Of a stretch of DNA of 64,000 bases, positions 18,013-26,982 are shown piece after piece; within the stretch, counting starts at the first letter, position 1, and each line of letters begins with the position of its first letter. Below the pieces are notes generated by a model. That model was not told the origin of the DNA. It searched no databases and saw only the letters and a list, made by a program, of their open reading frames with translations. The stretch lies in NCBI GenBank assembly GCA_016207825.1, contig JACQZI010000014.1:3183-67182 (forward strand), in the 5' to 3' direction. The position numbers were made by a program, and so were the translations under genes. The DNA comes from Planctomycetota bacterium (GTDB lineage: Bacteria; Planctomycetota; MHYJ01; JACQXL01; JACQZI01).

Positions 18013-19107
18013 TTAACGGTGCAAATGACGGGAACGCGGTTTCCGGCCGGCCTTCGTGATTATGCTTTTCAGCTTTTGCGGCGACATCTCGGTTCCGCTC
18101 CTGGTATTTATATTTTTGCAGACGCTTTCGTCAAAGACCGTTTCGCCGATATCATTGGCGCCGGTATGCAGGCACTTGACGGCATTATCCATGCCCAGCC
18201 TAAACCAGCTTGCCTGGATATTCGGGAGCGACGAGCCGAAGAACAGGCGGCTGACCGCAAGAAGCCGGAAGGTGGCATCGGTCTCATTTAAATATCCGAC
18301 CCGCTCGCGCCATTTGGAAGCCAGCTTTTTCAGGTTCGTAAACTCGGTAGTATGGTACGAGAAAGGAATGGGTATGAATTCGATAAACCCGTTGGTTTCC
18401 CTCTGAATGTTTCTTATAATTTCCATATGTTCGGCGATATGGATTTCATCCTCCAGATGGCCGAAGAGGATAGTCGCGGTTGTTTTAATACCTATCCTGT
18501 GGGCGTTTTTAATGATGTCAACCCAATCATGAGTCCTGATTTTATCAGGGCAGATTTTTTTTCTCAATTTATCGTTGAGTATCTCCGCGTCAAAGCCACC
18601 CATAGAGTCCAGGCCGGATTCCTTAAACTTTTTTAATACTTCTATGGTCGGGTTTTTGGAGCGCTTGGCGATAAAAGATATCTCTAAAGGAGAAAATCCC
18701 TGGATATGAGTCGAAGGAAAAACCTTCTTTATCTCCTTCAACAGGTTACAATAGTAATTAAAATTCAGCTCGGGATTACATGCCCCGTAAATACAAAGCT
18801 GTTCGACATCCTTGTCTTCCTTCAGCTTATTAATGACATTGCTTATTTTCAGGGTAAAACTGCCTTTCTCGTTTTTCCTTTTGAAATAGGAGCAGAAGCG
18901 GCAGCGGTAACGGCAGACATTCGTATAAGCAATGTGTTTGCTGTGGAGATAAGTAACCACTCCACGATGAAGCCGTTTGTTGAGCATATCCGCGGTGCGG
19001 TTTATTTCCTCGGTCATGACTGGATAGCTCTGCATCAGGACGATTGCCTCGGTCGCGGTGACCTCTCCCCCGCCTAAAGCTGTTTTAAGAATAATTCTCG
19101 GATCCAT
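18013..19107 (-). CDS. Radical SAM enzyme, CofH/MqnC/MqnE-like
   Basis: 364 residues. The cluster motif is CxxxCxxC in 'TNVCRYRCRFCSYF' near residue 63-76. Flanking blocks match the aminofutalosine-synthase / dehypoxanthine-futalosine-cyclase / FO-synthase-2 superfamily: 'DKLRKKICPDKIRTHDWVDI', 'HRIGIKTTATILFGHLEDE' and 'IPIPFSYHTTEF'. Members act in futalosine-dependent menaquinone synthesis or in coenzyme F420 synthesis; no other gene of either pathway is in the window, so I do not choose. A Shine-Dalgarno AGGAG precedes the start and the PHP gene lies 13 bases upstream, so the two are co-transcribed. Confidence 0.82.
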   Translation of the reverse strand: MDPRIILKTALGGGEVTATEAIVLMQSYPVMTEEINRTADMLNKRLHRGVVTYLHSKHIAYTNVCRYRCRFCSYFKRKNEKGSFTLKISNVINKLKEDKDVEQLCIYGACNPELNFNYYCNLLKEIKKVFPSTHIQGFSPLEISFIAKRSKNPTIEVLKKFKESGLDSMGGFDAEILNDKLRKKICPDKIRTHDWVDIIKNAHRIGIKTTATILFGHLEDEIHIAEHMEIIRNIQRETNGFIEFIPIPFSYHTTEFTNLKKLASKWRERVGYLNETDATFRLLAVSRLFFGSSLPNIQASWFRLGMDNAVKCLHTGANDIGETVFDESVCKNINTRSGTEMSPQKLKSIITKAGRKPRSRHLHR

Positions 19108-19120
19108 TATTTTTCTCCTT

Positions 19121-19927
19121 TTATAATATTTTTTCCATGAATTTATCGAGCGTCTGAGCGGGATAAATCTTCTCGCTCATGAATTCCTCTTCAGGAAAGC
19201 CGTGCCAATCCGACCCGGCGGTTATCAACAAATCGAGTTTTTCAGCAACCGTATGGTAATAAAACGAATTATTATTCGATTTCCTGCGGTTATAGGCTTC
19301 TACGCCGTCCATTCCCATGGAAACAAAAACCGCAATATATTTATCAAAAAACTTCATCGGGGGATGCGCCCAGATGCACACGCCTCCGGAGTTTTTAACC
19401 AGCCCGATGACATCGGCAATTTTAGTGGTCGTTTGGGGAACGATATTAAGGTCGTATTTAAGATAACTCTGGAACGCGTCGACGGGAGAATCCGCATAGC
19501 CCTTTTCCACCAGCAACTGCGCCAGGTGGTTACGCCCAATGCTTTCCCCGTGATAAAAACGACCCAGTTCCACCCGGGTGAGATTTATTCCTTTCTTTTC
19601 AAGATTAGCCAAACCCTTGGAAATCCTGGATTCTCTATCAGCCTGCGCAGTGGCAACAAAGCTCTTCAATTCTTCAGAAAGGCCATCCCGGAAATAACCG
19701 AGAACGTGGATTTCCGTACCTTCATAAGAAGAGCTTATCTCTATACCCTGGATTACCTTAATACCGTCATTTGCATTCTGCTGCTTTAACCTTTCACCTC
19801 CGGAATAGCTATCATGATCGGTCAATGCGATTATCTTTAGACCGGCGTTTCTTACTTTGTTAAAAACCTCATCAGGCGGGTATAATCCGTCTGATATATT
19901 GCTGTGCAAATGCAAATCAACAGACAT
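19121..19927 (-). CDS. PHP-domain phosphoesterase (RNase AM/YciV type)
   Basis: 268 residues. PHP signatures: 'DLHLHSNISDG' (metal ligands His, His, Asp), 'IIALTDHDSYSGG', 'GIEISSSYEGTEIHVLGY', 'GGVCIWAHPP' and 'LLITAGSDWHG'. Relatives hydrolyse 3',5'-nucleoside bisphosphates or trim 5' ends of RNA with a trinuclear metal centre. It heads a two-gene unit with the radical SAM gene and diverges from polA. The promoter (19934-19961) puts the transcription start on the initiating ATG, so the mRNA is probably leaderless. Confidence 0.88.
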   Translation of the reverse strand: MSVDLHLHSNISDGLYPPDEVFNKVRNAGLKIIALTDHDSYSGGERLKQQNANDGIKVIQGIEISSSYEGTEIHVLGYFRDGLSEELKSFVATAQADRESRISKGLANLEKKGINLTRVELGRFYHGESIGRNHLAQLLVEKGYADSPVDAFQSYLKYDLNIVPQTTTKIADVIGLVKNSGGVCIWAHPPMKFFDKYIAVFVSMGMDGVEAYNRRKSNNNSFYYHTVAEKLDLLITAGSDWHGFPEEEFMSEKIYPAQTLDKFMEKIL

Positions 19928-19933
19928 TTTTTT

Positions 19934-19961
19934 ATTATAGCATTTTCCTAATAAAATGCAA
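19934..19961 (-). promoter_or_regulatory. Extended -10 promoter of the PHP gene (leaderless)
   Basis: Minus strand: TTGCAT, 16 bases, TATAAT (19934-19939 on +), preceded by TGC as an extended -10. Only six A residues separate the -10 box from the ATG, so transcription would start at the start codon. Confidence 0.65.
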
Positions 19962-19998
19962 GAGTAATTTTTTTGACACCTTGGTTTAATATCTGCTA

Positions 19999-20007
19999 TG
20001 CTATAAT
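19999..20007 (+). promoter_or_regulatory. Extended -10 promoter of polA
   Basis: TGCTATAAT with a TTGACA upstream at 19973-19978; the distance to this -10 is too long, but TATGCT at 19997 would be 18 bases from it. About 70 bases of leader remain to the polA ATG. Confidence 0.5.
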
Positions 20008-20079
20008 CCAGCGGGCTAGAAGTCGCGAAAAAACTACGATACAGGGCGTCATCTTTTGCCTTATTTCCAGTAAAAAAAT

Positions 20080-22764
20080 ATGAGTAAATTAGAAAAATTA
20101 TTTTTAATAGACGGTAATTCTTACATTTACCGGGCTTTTTATGCCATCAGGCATTTATCAAACTCAAGCGGCCTTCCCACCAACGCGATATACGGATTCA
20201 CCACCATGATACTGAAAGTAATCAACGATTATAAACCAGCTTACCTGGCAATCGCCTTTGACGCTAAAGGACCGACTTTCCGCACTAAAATATACAGCGA
20301 TTATAAAGCCAACCGGCCGAAAATGGCGGATGAACTGGTAATGCAAATACCCTATATAAAAAATATCGTGGAAGCTTTTAACATACCACAGCTGGAAAAG
20401 CCCGGATTTGAGGCGGACGACATCATCGGGACCATCTCCCGCCTTGCCGAACAGCAGGGAATCGCCACGGTTATCATCACGGGCGACAAGGATATGACCC
20501 AGCTCGTCTCGGAAAAGATTACCCTGCTGGACACCATGAAAGATAAAACAACCGGTGTGGAGGAAATCAAAGAAAGATTCGGGGTTGCACCGGATAAAGT
20601 GGTCGATATCTTCGCATTGGCAGGGGATAAAACCGATAATATCCCCGGTATTTCCGGAATCGGCGAAAAAACCGCTATAGAACTGATTAAAGAGTTTGGG
20701 GACATAGAAACTCTTATAAAAGAAGCGGATAAAATTAAAAAGGAAAAACTCAGGGAAAAAATTATCGCCAATCCGGATGACGCCAGATTAAGCAAGGAAT
20801 TATTCACCATCAAAACCGATGTCCCATTGCCGGTGAAAATAAACGAGCTTAAACAAGGGACACCGGATATCGAACGATTAAGGAATATTTTTACCGAATT
20901 GGAATTCAGCAAATTCCTTAAGGAATTAACCCCGGCAAAGAATATCTCCTATGACGAATACCGGCTTGTTCTTGATGAGAATAGCTTTAATAATTTAATC
21001 AATGACCTGCAAAAAGCGGACAGTTTTGCCGTGGACCTGGAAACCACCTCTAAAGACCCGGTCCAGGCGGAGATTGTCGGCATTTCTTTATGCCATCATC
21101 CCAAGAAATCTTTTTATATACCGGTCGGGCACACTTATCCGGATGTCCCAAAGCAACTGAATAAGGGGAAAGTATTGAAAGCGCTTAAAGGGCTCCTGGA
21201 AAAGCCGGATAGCAGAAAAATCGGGCAAAATATCAAGTTCGATATGATTATACTCAAGCGGCACGGCCTCGAAATAAAAGGAGAAATCAGCGACACCATG
21301 ATTGCCTCCTACCTATTGAATCCTGCCAAGCATAACCACAATCTGGAAGAAATCAGCCGTGAATATCTCCAGCACCAGATTATTACTTATAAAGACGTGG
21401 CCGGAACAGGCAAAAAGGAAATAACCTTTGACAAGGTCCCGCTGGAGATTGCCAAGGACTATTCAGCGGAGGACGCCAACGCCGCGTATCTTTTGGACCG
21501 GATTCTTATCCCTAAGCTGGAAGAGGCCAATCTCTACAAACTTTATAATGAGATAGAACTGCCGCTGGTAAAAGTGCTTGCGCAGATGGAACTGGACGGA
21601 ATTAAGGTAAACAAAAAATTCCTTTCCGCATTAGCCGATGATTTTAATAAACGCCTTGATAAGCTGAAGAAAGAAATATACCGGATGGCCGAGGAAGAAT
21701 TCAACATTGATTCGCCCAAGCAACTCCAGCATATCCTTTATGAAAAGCTCGGACTGCAGAGGGGTAAAAAGATAAAGACCGGCTTTTCCACGGACAGCGA
21801 TACCCTATCGCGACTGGCAAACGAGCATCCCCTGCCTGCCCAGATACTGGAATACAGAACTATTGCCAAGCTGAAAAGCACTTATATCGAAGGGATGGAT
21901 GCCATGATTAACCCCCAAACCGGGCGTTTGCACACATCCTATAACCAGACCGTAACGGCGACGGGACGGCTTTCCAGCAGCGAACCGAACCTGCAAAATA
22001 TTCCGGTCCGGACCGAGGAAGGCAGGAAAATCCGGCAGGCTTTTGTCCCGGAAAAAGGCTGTATCTTCATCTCCGCCGATTATTCGCAGATTGAATTGCG
22101 CCTATTGGCCCATTTCTCAAAGGATGAAAAACTAATCAAGGCTTTTGAGAATGACGAGGATATCCATACATTCACCGCCACGGAAATATTTAATGTCACA
22201 AGCGACATGGTAAACAACGAAATGCGCCGGGCAGCCAAAACCATAAATTTCGGAATCATCTACGGGATGAGCGCTTACGGGCTGGCGCAGCAGCTTTCCA
22301 TCAGCAATGAAATGGCACAGCAATATATCGAAAGTTACTTCGCCCGTTACCCGGAAATAAAAGATTACCTGGAAGAAACCGTAATTTCAGCACGGGAAAA
22401 AGGTTATGTGGAAACACTTTTCGGAAGGAAGCGATACCTGCCGGAAATAGCCAGTTATAACACAACCGTCCGCAATTTCGCCGAGAGAGCCGCGGTTAAT
22501 GCCCCGCTCCAGGGAACAGCCGCGGATATCATGAAAAAAGCCATGATTAACCTCTATAACCGCCTCTCCGGGACAAAGCTTAAAACAAAAATGGTACTGC
22601 AGGTCCATGATGAATTAATATTCGAAGTTCCGACCGATGAGGAAAAGAAAATCGTTCCTATAATCCAAGCCGAAATGCAAAACACCTGCAAGCTTTCCGT
22701 TTTCCTCAAAGTGGATTTAAAAAAAGGCGATAACTGGTCGGAAATGGAACCGGTTAAGTCATGA
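20080..22764 (+). CDS. polA: DNA polymerase I
   Basis: 894 residues, full three-domain length. The 5'-3' nuclease (1 to about 290) shows 'FLIDGNSYIYRAFYA', 'DFDAKGPTFR'-like 'AFDAKGPTFRTKIYSDYKA', 'GFEADDIIGT', 'VIITGDKDMTQLV' and the HhH 'GISGIGEKTAIELI'. The 3'-5' exonuclease keeps its catalytic acids ('AVDLETTSKDP', 'IGQNIKFDMIIL', 'YSAEDANAAYLL'), so proofreading looks active. The polymerase has motif A 'SADYSQIELRLLAHFS', motif B 'RRAAKTINFGIIYGMSAYG' and motif C 'LQVHDELIFEV'. It repairs DNA and removes RNA primers. The last six bases overlap the end of the convergent membrane-protein gene. Confidence 0.98.
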   Translation: MSKLEKLFLIDGNSYIYRAFYAIRHLSNSSGLPTNAIYGFTTMILKVINDYKPAYLAIAFDAKGPTFRTKIYSDYKANRPKMADELVMQIPYIKNIVEAFNIPQLEKPGFEADDIIGTISRLAEQQGIATVIITGDKDMTQLVSEKITLLDTMKDKTTGVEEIKERFGVAPDKVVDIFALAGDKTDNIPGISGIGEKTAIELIKEFGDIETLIKEADKIKKEKLREKIIANPDDARLSKELFTIKTDVPLPVKINELKQGTPDIERLRNIFTELEFSKFLKELTPAKNISYDEYRLVLDENSFNNLINDLQKADSFAVDLETTSKDPVQAEIVGISLCHHPKKSFYIPVGHTYPDVPKQLNKGKVLKALKGLLEKPDSRKIGQNIKFDMIILKRHGLEIKGEISDTMIASYLLNPAKHNHNLEEISREYLQHQIITYKDVAGTGKKEITFDKVPLEIAKDYSAEDANAAYLLDRILIPKLEEANLYKLYNEIELPLVKVLAQMELDGIKVNKKFLSALADDFNKRLDKLKKEIYRMAEEEFNIDSPKQLQHILYEKLGLQRGKKIKTGFSTDSDTLSRLANEHPLPAQILEYRTIAKLKSTYIEGMDAMINPQTGRLHTSYNQTVTATGRLSSSEPNLQNIPVRTEEGRKIRQAFVPEKGCIFISADYSQIELRLLAHFSKDEKLIKAFENDEDIHTFTATEIFNVTSDMVNNEMRRAAKTINFGIIYGMSAYGLAQQLSISNEMAQQYIESYFARYPEIKDYLEETVISAREKGYVETLFGRKRYLPEIASYNTTVRNFAERAAVNAPLQGTAADIMKKAMINLYNRLSGTKLKTKMVLQVHDELIFEVPTDEEKKIVPIIQAEMQNTCKLSVFLKVDLKKGDNWSEMEPVKS

Positions 22765-23706
22765 TGTTATCAAAGTACTGCTATCAATAAGATAAAACGT
22801 GGAAAGGATGAAAACCAGCATCATCACGGCGGTTAAAACACGAACCGGCATAGTCGGTTTCGAATAATCAGAGGGAGAAGATTCCCAATCCATTCCATAC
22901 CCGCTAATGACGATAAATTTATACATCAAATAACACTCCAAGGCAAACGGCAGGAAGCCGAGATATCCCACAACCGGCATTGCAAATATCTTACAGCAAT
23001 TTAAATAAGGCAGGCTATAAACCCAGCTTGCCTGCGCCTTCCCGTTCCAGGCCTCCCATAAAAAACCGCAGATAAACCCGGCAAGCGCCAACCTGACAAT
23101 CCTTGGGTATTCCTTTTGCAAGAATAAAGAAGCTTTAGCTAACCGGTAATTTACAGGTTCCAACAAGAATATAAAAGCTATCCAGATAAGCGGGAAAAAG
23201 TATTGCGGGAAAAAGAGCGGCAACAGAATAAAAATTATCCCTAATCCTGATACCGGGTTAAAATATTTCCTGTCGATAAGCGTTGGTTCGCCTTCATTCT
23301 TCCCTTTAAGGTAAAACATCCCTAATGCTCCAAGAAGCTCATCGGTTTCAAATATGGCCGGTAAAACCGTGGCAAATGATATAAAATACCCCAGCCATCT
23401 CTGCCAGATGACAGAAGGAAGGTATTCATAAAACCAGTTTTGCAGGCGTAGATTGAAAAGCTCAAAAACCAGCCAGATAATCACCGACCAGGGTAACATT
23501 AGAAAGAATGATTTGGTCCGGCTAACTATCAAAGAATTGCCTTTAAGGCGGTAAATCACGCCGTCAATAATAAACAAATAACTCCACCAAATAATCGGGT
23601 AAAACCAGCGCAGGATAAACTCACAATCAAAAAACCATATTACGCCATAACATAATAACTGCCCGATAATCCCAAGCCAGATTAAATTACGCTTTAAGGA
23701 ATCCAT
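22759..23706 (-). CDS. Polytopic membrane protein, unknown
   Basis: About 315 residues from the ATG at 23706; a longer in-frame start at 23742 has no ribosome site. At least eight hydrophobic, Trp/Phe-rich helices with few charged loops. No recognised motif beyond 'GFLWEAWNGKAQASWVYSLP' in the second half, which may be a re-entrant or periplasmic loop. Convergent with polA with a 6-base overlap. Function unknown. Confidence 0.7.
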   Translation of the reverse strand: MDSLKRNLIWLGIIGQLLCYGVIWFFDCEFILRWFYPIIWWSYLFIIDGVIYRLKGNSLIVSRTKSFFLMLPWSVIIWLVFELFNLRLQNWFYEYLPSVIWQRWLGYFISFATVLPAIFETDELLGALGMFYLKGKNEGEPTLIDRKYFNPVSGLGIIFILLPLFFPQYFFPLIWIAFIFLLEPVNYRLAKASLFLQKEYPRIVRLALAGFICGFLWEAWNGKAQASWVYSLPYLNCCKIFAMPVVGYLGFLPFALECYLMYKFIVISGYGMDWESSPSDYSKPTMPVRVLTAVMMLVFILSTFYLIDSSTLITS

Positions 23707-23749
23707 ATTATTGATTTTAACACGCCGCCAGAAATGAATCAAACATTAT

Positions 23750-23796
23750 GAAAGCAAAATAAAAAGGGCGTCCCGACGTTACATCGGGGCGCCCTT
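23750..23796 (-). terminator. Intrinsic terminator of the EF-hand gene
   Basis: On the minus strand a 13-bp stem (AAGGGCGCCCCGA / TCGGGACGCCCTT, one mismatch) with a 7-base loop, followed by TTTATTTTGC. It lies 23 bases behind the EF-hand stop codon. Confidence 0.8.
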
Positions 23797-23818
23797 GATG
23801 TATCCAAGAGTGTATTAT

Positions 23819-24856
23819 TTATTTGCCTTTTTCTTTGGGTGGCCTTTGAGGCTTCGGGCCCGGACCTTTTCCCTGTCCTTTACCTTGTCCCTTGCCGTCT
23901 CTTCCTTCTCCCTGGCCGTGATCACGGACGCCGTTATTTTCCTTGTGTTCTTTCCTCTTCTGCTGTAATTTTTCCCCGGCTTTGCCGCGTTCATCATCGC
24001 TGATTTTGCCATCGCCGTCCGTATCTATCTTTTTCCTCAACTCCTGCCTTCTGGCCTTGAACTCATTACGGGCATGAGCTTTTTCATCATTACTCAACTG
24101 GCCGTCGCCATCTTTATCAAACCTTTTAACTAATTCCGCCCGGCGGCTTTGGATATCCTGCTTAGCGGTGGCTCTTTCATCATCGCTCAGCTTGCCGTCG
24201 CCGTCCTTGTCAAATCTCTTGACAAATACCGTCTGAAAACGTTCCCTGACAAAATGGAATTCTTTAAGTTCATTACCTTCAAGTTTGCCGTTACCGTTTT
24301 TGTCAAACCTTTTCAGGACTCCGGCTTTGAATGTTTCACGGTCTTTTTCAAACTTTGCTTTTTCCTCATCGCTTAATTGGCCGTCGTTATCAGAATCGTA
24401 TTTCTTAAGAATCTTCTTTTCGTTATTTCCCTTCCGCTGTTGTTCGACAAACTTCCTGGCTTCTTTCTTTTCATCTTCACTAAGCTTGCCATCACCATCC
24501 GCATCAAATTTCTTAACGAATTCGCCCCTGCGATTTTCGAGCTCCTGCTTAGCGGCGGCTTTTTCGTCATCGTTCAATTTGCCATCGCCATCCTTATCAA
24601 ATGCTTTTTTAATCTTTTCCCTTTGGGCAGGAGGAATCGGCCTGCGCTTCGGCTTGGGGCCGTTAGGGTTTTTCTCCCCCGGCGCAAACTCTTCGTCATT
24701 TCCCTGGCCGCTATCACCATCGCCTATCTGGTCAACCTTACCGCTTTTTTCATCATCTTTGTTATCGCCTTTGCCATTATCCTTTGCCATTACCTGCGTG
24801 GAGACTAATCCGAGAACAAGGATTAGCGCTATTGCTATCAATATGTTCTTTTTCAT
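23819..24856 (-). CDS. Secreted protein with seven EF-hand calcium loops
   Basis: About 345 residues from the ATG at 24856, which has AAGGAG eight bases upstream; an upstream in-frame start at 24889 lacks one. A signal peptide ('MKKNILIAIALILVLGLVS' to 'VMA') is followed by an acidic linker, then seven calcium-loop motifs of the DxDGDGxLxxDE type, such as 'DKDGDGKLNDDE', 'DSDNDGQLSDEE', 'DKNGNGKLEGNE' and 'DTDGDGKISDDE', spaced about 30 residues apart. The C-tail is Gly/Lys/Pro-rich. It presumably binds calcium outside the cytoplasm. Single EF loops without full helix pairs resemble dockerin/calerythrin-like repeats common in planctomycetes. Role unknown. Confidence 0.88.
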   Translation of the reverse strand: MKKNILIAIALILVLGLVSTQVMAKDNGKGDNKDDEKSGKVDQIGDGDSGQGNDEEFAPGEKNPNGPKPKRRPIPPAQREKIKKAFDKDGDGKLNDDEKAAAKQELENRRGEFVKKFDADGDGKLSEDEKKEARKFVEQQRKGNNEKKILKKYDSDNDGQLSDEEKAKFEKDRETFKAGVLKRFDKNGNGKLEGNELKEFHFVRERFQTVFVKRFDKDGDGKLSDDERATAKQDIQSRRAELVKRFDKDGDGQLSNDEKAHARNEFKARRQELRKKIDTDGDGKISDDERGKAGEKLQQKRKEHKENNGVRDHGQGEGRDGKGQGKGQGKGPGPKPQRPPKEKGK

Positions 24857-24944
24857 ATTTCTTTTCTCCTTTCTGTAATATATAAACACCGCTCTTGTTA
24901 AAAAGTTTCGCTAAAAAGCGATAAATTATAAAAAATACTATATA

Positions 24945-24973
24945 TTGACTTCTCTCCGGTAACTTAATAAAAT
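24945..24973 (+). promoter_or_regulatory. Promoter giving a leaderless pilT transcript
   Basis: TTGACT (24945-24950), 17 bases, TAAAAT (24968-24973); the ATG begins eight bases after the -10 box, so +1 should coincide with it. No ribosome site is present. Confidence 0.65.
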
Positions 24974-24980
24974 CAACCAT

Positions 24981-26123
24981 ATGCCAGCTGAAAAAGAAGC
25001 CGTTGAACAAGGAACGCCTCAAAACCTCAAGGATATAGAAAAGCTTTTTATCGCCTTGAGCAAGAACAAGGGCTCGGATTTGCATCTCAAGGCTAATTTA
25101 AAGCCGATTTTCCGTATTGCCACGGTGCCGCACGAAGCGGGACCTCGCGTTCTGGGCGATGCGGACGTCCAGCGCCTGATTTACGAAATTCTCTCGGAAA
25201 AGCAGAAAAAAGAATACGAACAGGAAGGCGATATCGACTTCGCTTATAATATCGAAGGCTGGGGCAGGTACAGGATAAACGTCTTCCGCGACAGGGGAAG
25301 CGTGGCGGTGGCGGTGCGCCGGGTGAATACGGAAATCCCCTCTTTCGAACAATTACACCTGCCACCGATACTAAAAAAAATAGCCCTGTTACAGGATGGG
25401 CTGATTATCGTTGCAGGCCCGACCGGTTCGGGCAAATCAACAACCCTTGCGTCTATTCTTCAATACATCAATAACAACCGCCGATGCCATATCATCACTA
25501 TCGAAGACCCGATAGAATACCTGTTTAAGGATGTAAAATCATTCATTAACCAGCGCGAGGTCGGGCTGGATGTAAAAACATTCGCCTCGGCTTTAAAATA
25601 CGTGGTCAGGCAAGACCCGGATGTAATAATGCTGGGAGAGATGCGCGACCCGGAAAGCCTGGAAGCAGGACTCATGGCCGCGGAAACCGGACACCTCGTT
25701 TTGGGAACGGTCCACGCCTCAAGCGCTTACCAGACTATTTCACGCATTCTGGACTTATTCCCGACTGAACGGCAGGAACAAATCCGCCAGGCACTTTCTT
25801 TTAACCTTAAATCAATCATCTGCCAGAAATTGCTGCCCGGAGCAAAACCGGATGTCGCTCGGATGGTGCCCACGGTTGAAATATTGCTCAATAACCCCTC
25901 GACACAAAAACTCATCCAAGAAAAAGAGGACAAAAAGATACAGGAAGTCATCCGCGGCGCAGAAGAAGAAGGTATGCAGGATTTCAACCGTTCGCTCTTT
26001 AATCTTATCAACGAAGGGCTGATAAACAAGGAAGTGGCTTTCAAATATTCACCCAATGCCGAACAGTTAAAAATGTATCTGCAAGGCATCTTCCTTGATG
26101 ACGAGCGTAAGATAATCGGCTAA
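24981..26123 (+). CDS. pilT: Twitching-motility / pilus retraction ATPase, PilT family
   Basis: 380 residues. An N-terminal PAS-like 2-layer domain is followed by the secretion-ATPase core: Walker A 'GPTGSGKSTTLASILQYIN' near residue 145, Asp box 'HIITIEDPIEYLF', Walker B 'QDPDVIMLGEMRDPES', His box 'TGHLVLGTVHASSAYQTISR'. The AIRNLIRE motif typical of PilT is not obvious: the corresponding region has an unusual Lys/Glu-rich 'KLIQEKEDKKIQEVIRGAEE'. Assignment to PilT versus PilU is therefore open. It hydrolyses ATP to depolymerise type IV pili at the inner membrane. No pilin genes are adjacent; prepilin peptidase lies at 58198-59106. Confidence 0.88.
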   Translation: MPAEKEAVEQGTPQNLKDIEKLFIALSKNKGSDLHLKANLKPIFRIATVPHEAGPRVLGDADVQRLIYEILSEKQKKEYEQEGDIDFAYNIEGWGRYRINVFRDRGSVAVAVRRVNTEIPSFEQLHLPPILKKIALLQDGLIIVAGPTGSGKSTTLASILQYINNNRRCHIITIEDPIEYLFKDVKSFINQREVGLDVKTFASALKYVVRQDPDVIMLGEMRDPESLEAGLMAAETGHLVLGTVHASSAYQTISRILDLFPTERQEQIRQALSFNLKSIICQKLLPGAKPDVARMVPTVEILLNNPSTQKLIQEKEDKKIQEVIRGAEEEGMQDFNRSLFNLINEGLINKEVAFKYSPNAEQLKMYLQGIFLDDERKIIG

Positions 26124-26155
26124 ATAAATTACTTTCCGCTGGATTGCAATAATTC

Positions 26156-26184
26156 TTGAGCAAAGCGTTAAAATAGATTATCCT
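26156..26184 (+). promoter_or_regulatory. Promoter of the lpxH-like gene
   Basis: TTGAGC (26156-26161), 17 bases, TATCCT (26179-26184); expected start near 26191, ten bases before the ATG, with no ribosome site between. Confidence 0.5.
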
Positions 26185-26200
26185 ACCATACATACAATAT

Positions 26201-26917
26201 ATGGATAAACATATTATCTTTTTGAGCGACGCGCATCTTTCCGTCGGCTATCCGCAGCGGACGGCAAAGATGCTGGATTTCATGCTTTCCCCGGAATTCC
26301 GCTCGGCTGCAAGAATCTATATCCTGGGCGACCTTTTCGATTTCTGGATAGGGCCCAAACATATAGAACTGGTTGATTATCAGGATATACTTTCCGCCTT
26401 ACGAAAACGCACCAAAGATGGGCAACAGATTAATTTCATCTACGGCAACCGCGATTTCCTGGTAGATAAGTCTTTTGCCAAGGCTACCGGGGTAAAGATA
26501 TTAGGCGACAGCGCTGATTCACAACTGGATGGCAAAAAAGCATGGCTAACGCACGGAGACCTGTTATGCACCCTTGATAAAGGTTATAAGAGTTATCGCC
26601 GGCTGGCGAGGAGCAAACTCATTAAAGCCGCTTATAAAAGTATCCCTCAAAAAGCAAGTTACGGAATAGGCAAATCCTTGCGCGGGCTTTCCACCCATCT
26701 GGTAAAACAAAAGCCCGACCCGGAAAGAAATATCACGCCAAAAGCAGTCGAGGCAACTTTTAAAAAAGGATATGATATTATCATCTGCGGACACGTCCAC
26801 CGCAACGGCGAGGAAAGCTATCCGGGCGGCAAAACGCTTTATACATTAGGTTCATTCGGTGAAGGCGGGCATTACCTGGTTTACAAAAACGGCTTTTTAA
26901 AGCCATCGGTATTCTGA
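26201..26917 (+). CDS. lpxH: UDP-2,3-diacylglucosamine hydrolase-like metallophosphoesterase
   Basis: 238 residues. Calcineurin-type metal motifs in order: 'FLSDAHLSVG', 'YILGDLFDFWIG', 'FIYGNRDFLVD', 'LTHGDLLCTLDKGYKSYRRL' and 'IICGHVHRNGEE'. The 'GDLFDFWIG' and 'THGDLLCT' blocks are those of LpxH, which cleaves UDP-2,3-diacylglucosamine to lipid X in lipid A synthesis at the inner membrane. LpxH or a close relative is a good call, and it supports a Gram-negative-type envelope. Other lpx genes are absent from the window. It precedes rimO by about 65 bases, each with its own promoter. Confidence 0.82.
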   Translation: MDKHIIFLSDAHLSVGYPQRTAKMLDFMLSPEFRSAARIYILGDLFDFWIGPKHIELVDYQDILSALRKRTKDGQQINFIYGNRDFLVDKSFAKATGVKILGDSADSQLDGKKAWLTHGDLLCTLDKGYKSYRRLARSKLIKAAYKSIPQKASYGIGKSLRGLSTHLVKQKPDPERNITPKAVEATFKKGYDIIICGHVHRNGEESYPGGKTLYTLGSFGEGGHYLVYKNGFLKPSVF

Positions 26918-26946
26918 AGCTTCCATCCCGAAAAGCCAAGAGAATA

Positions 26947-26975
26947 TTTACAAAGCATATCTAAAATGATATGAT
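26947..26975 (+). promoter_or_regulatory. Promoter giving a leaderless rimO transcript
   Basis: TTTACA (26947-26952), 17 bases, TATGAT (26970-26975). The expected start coincides with the ATG at 26983 and lies downstream of the in-frame ATG at 26971, which overlaps the -10 box. This decides the start codon in favour of 26983. Confidence 0.6.
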
Positions 26976-26982
26976 TCCCCCC

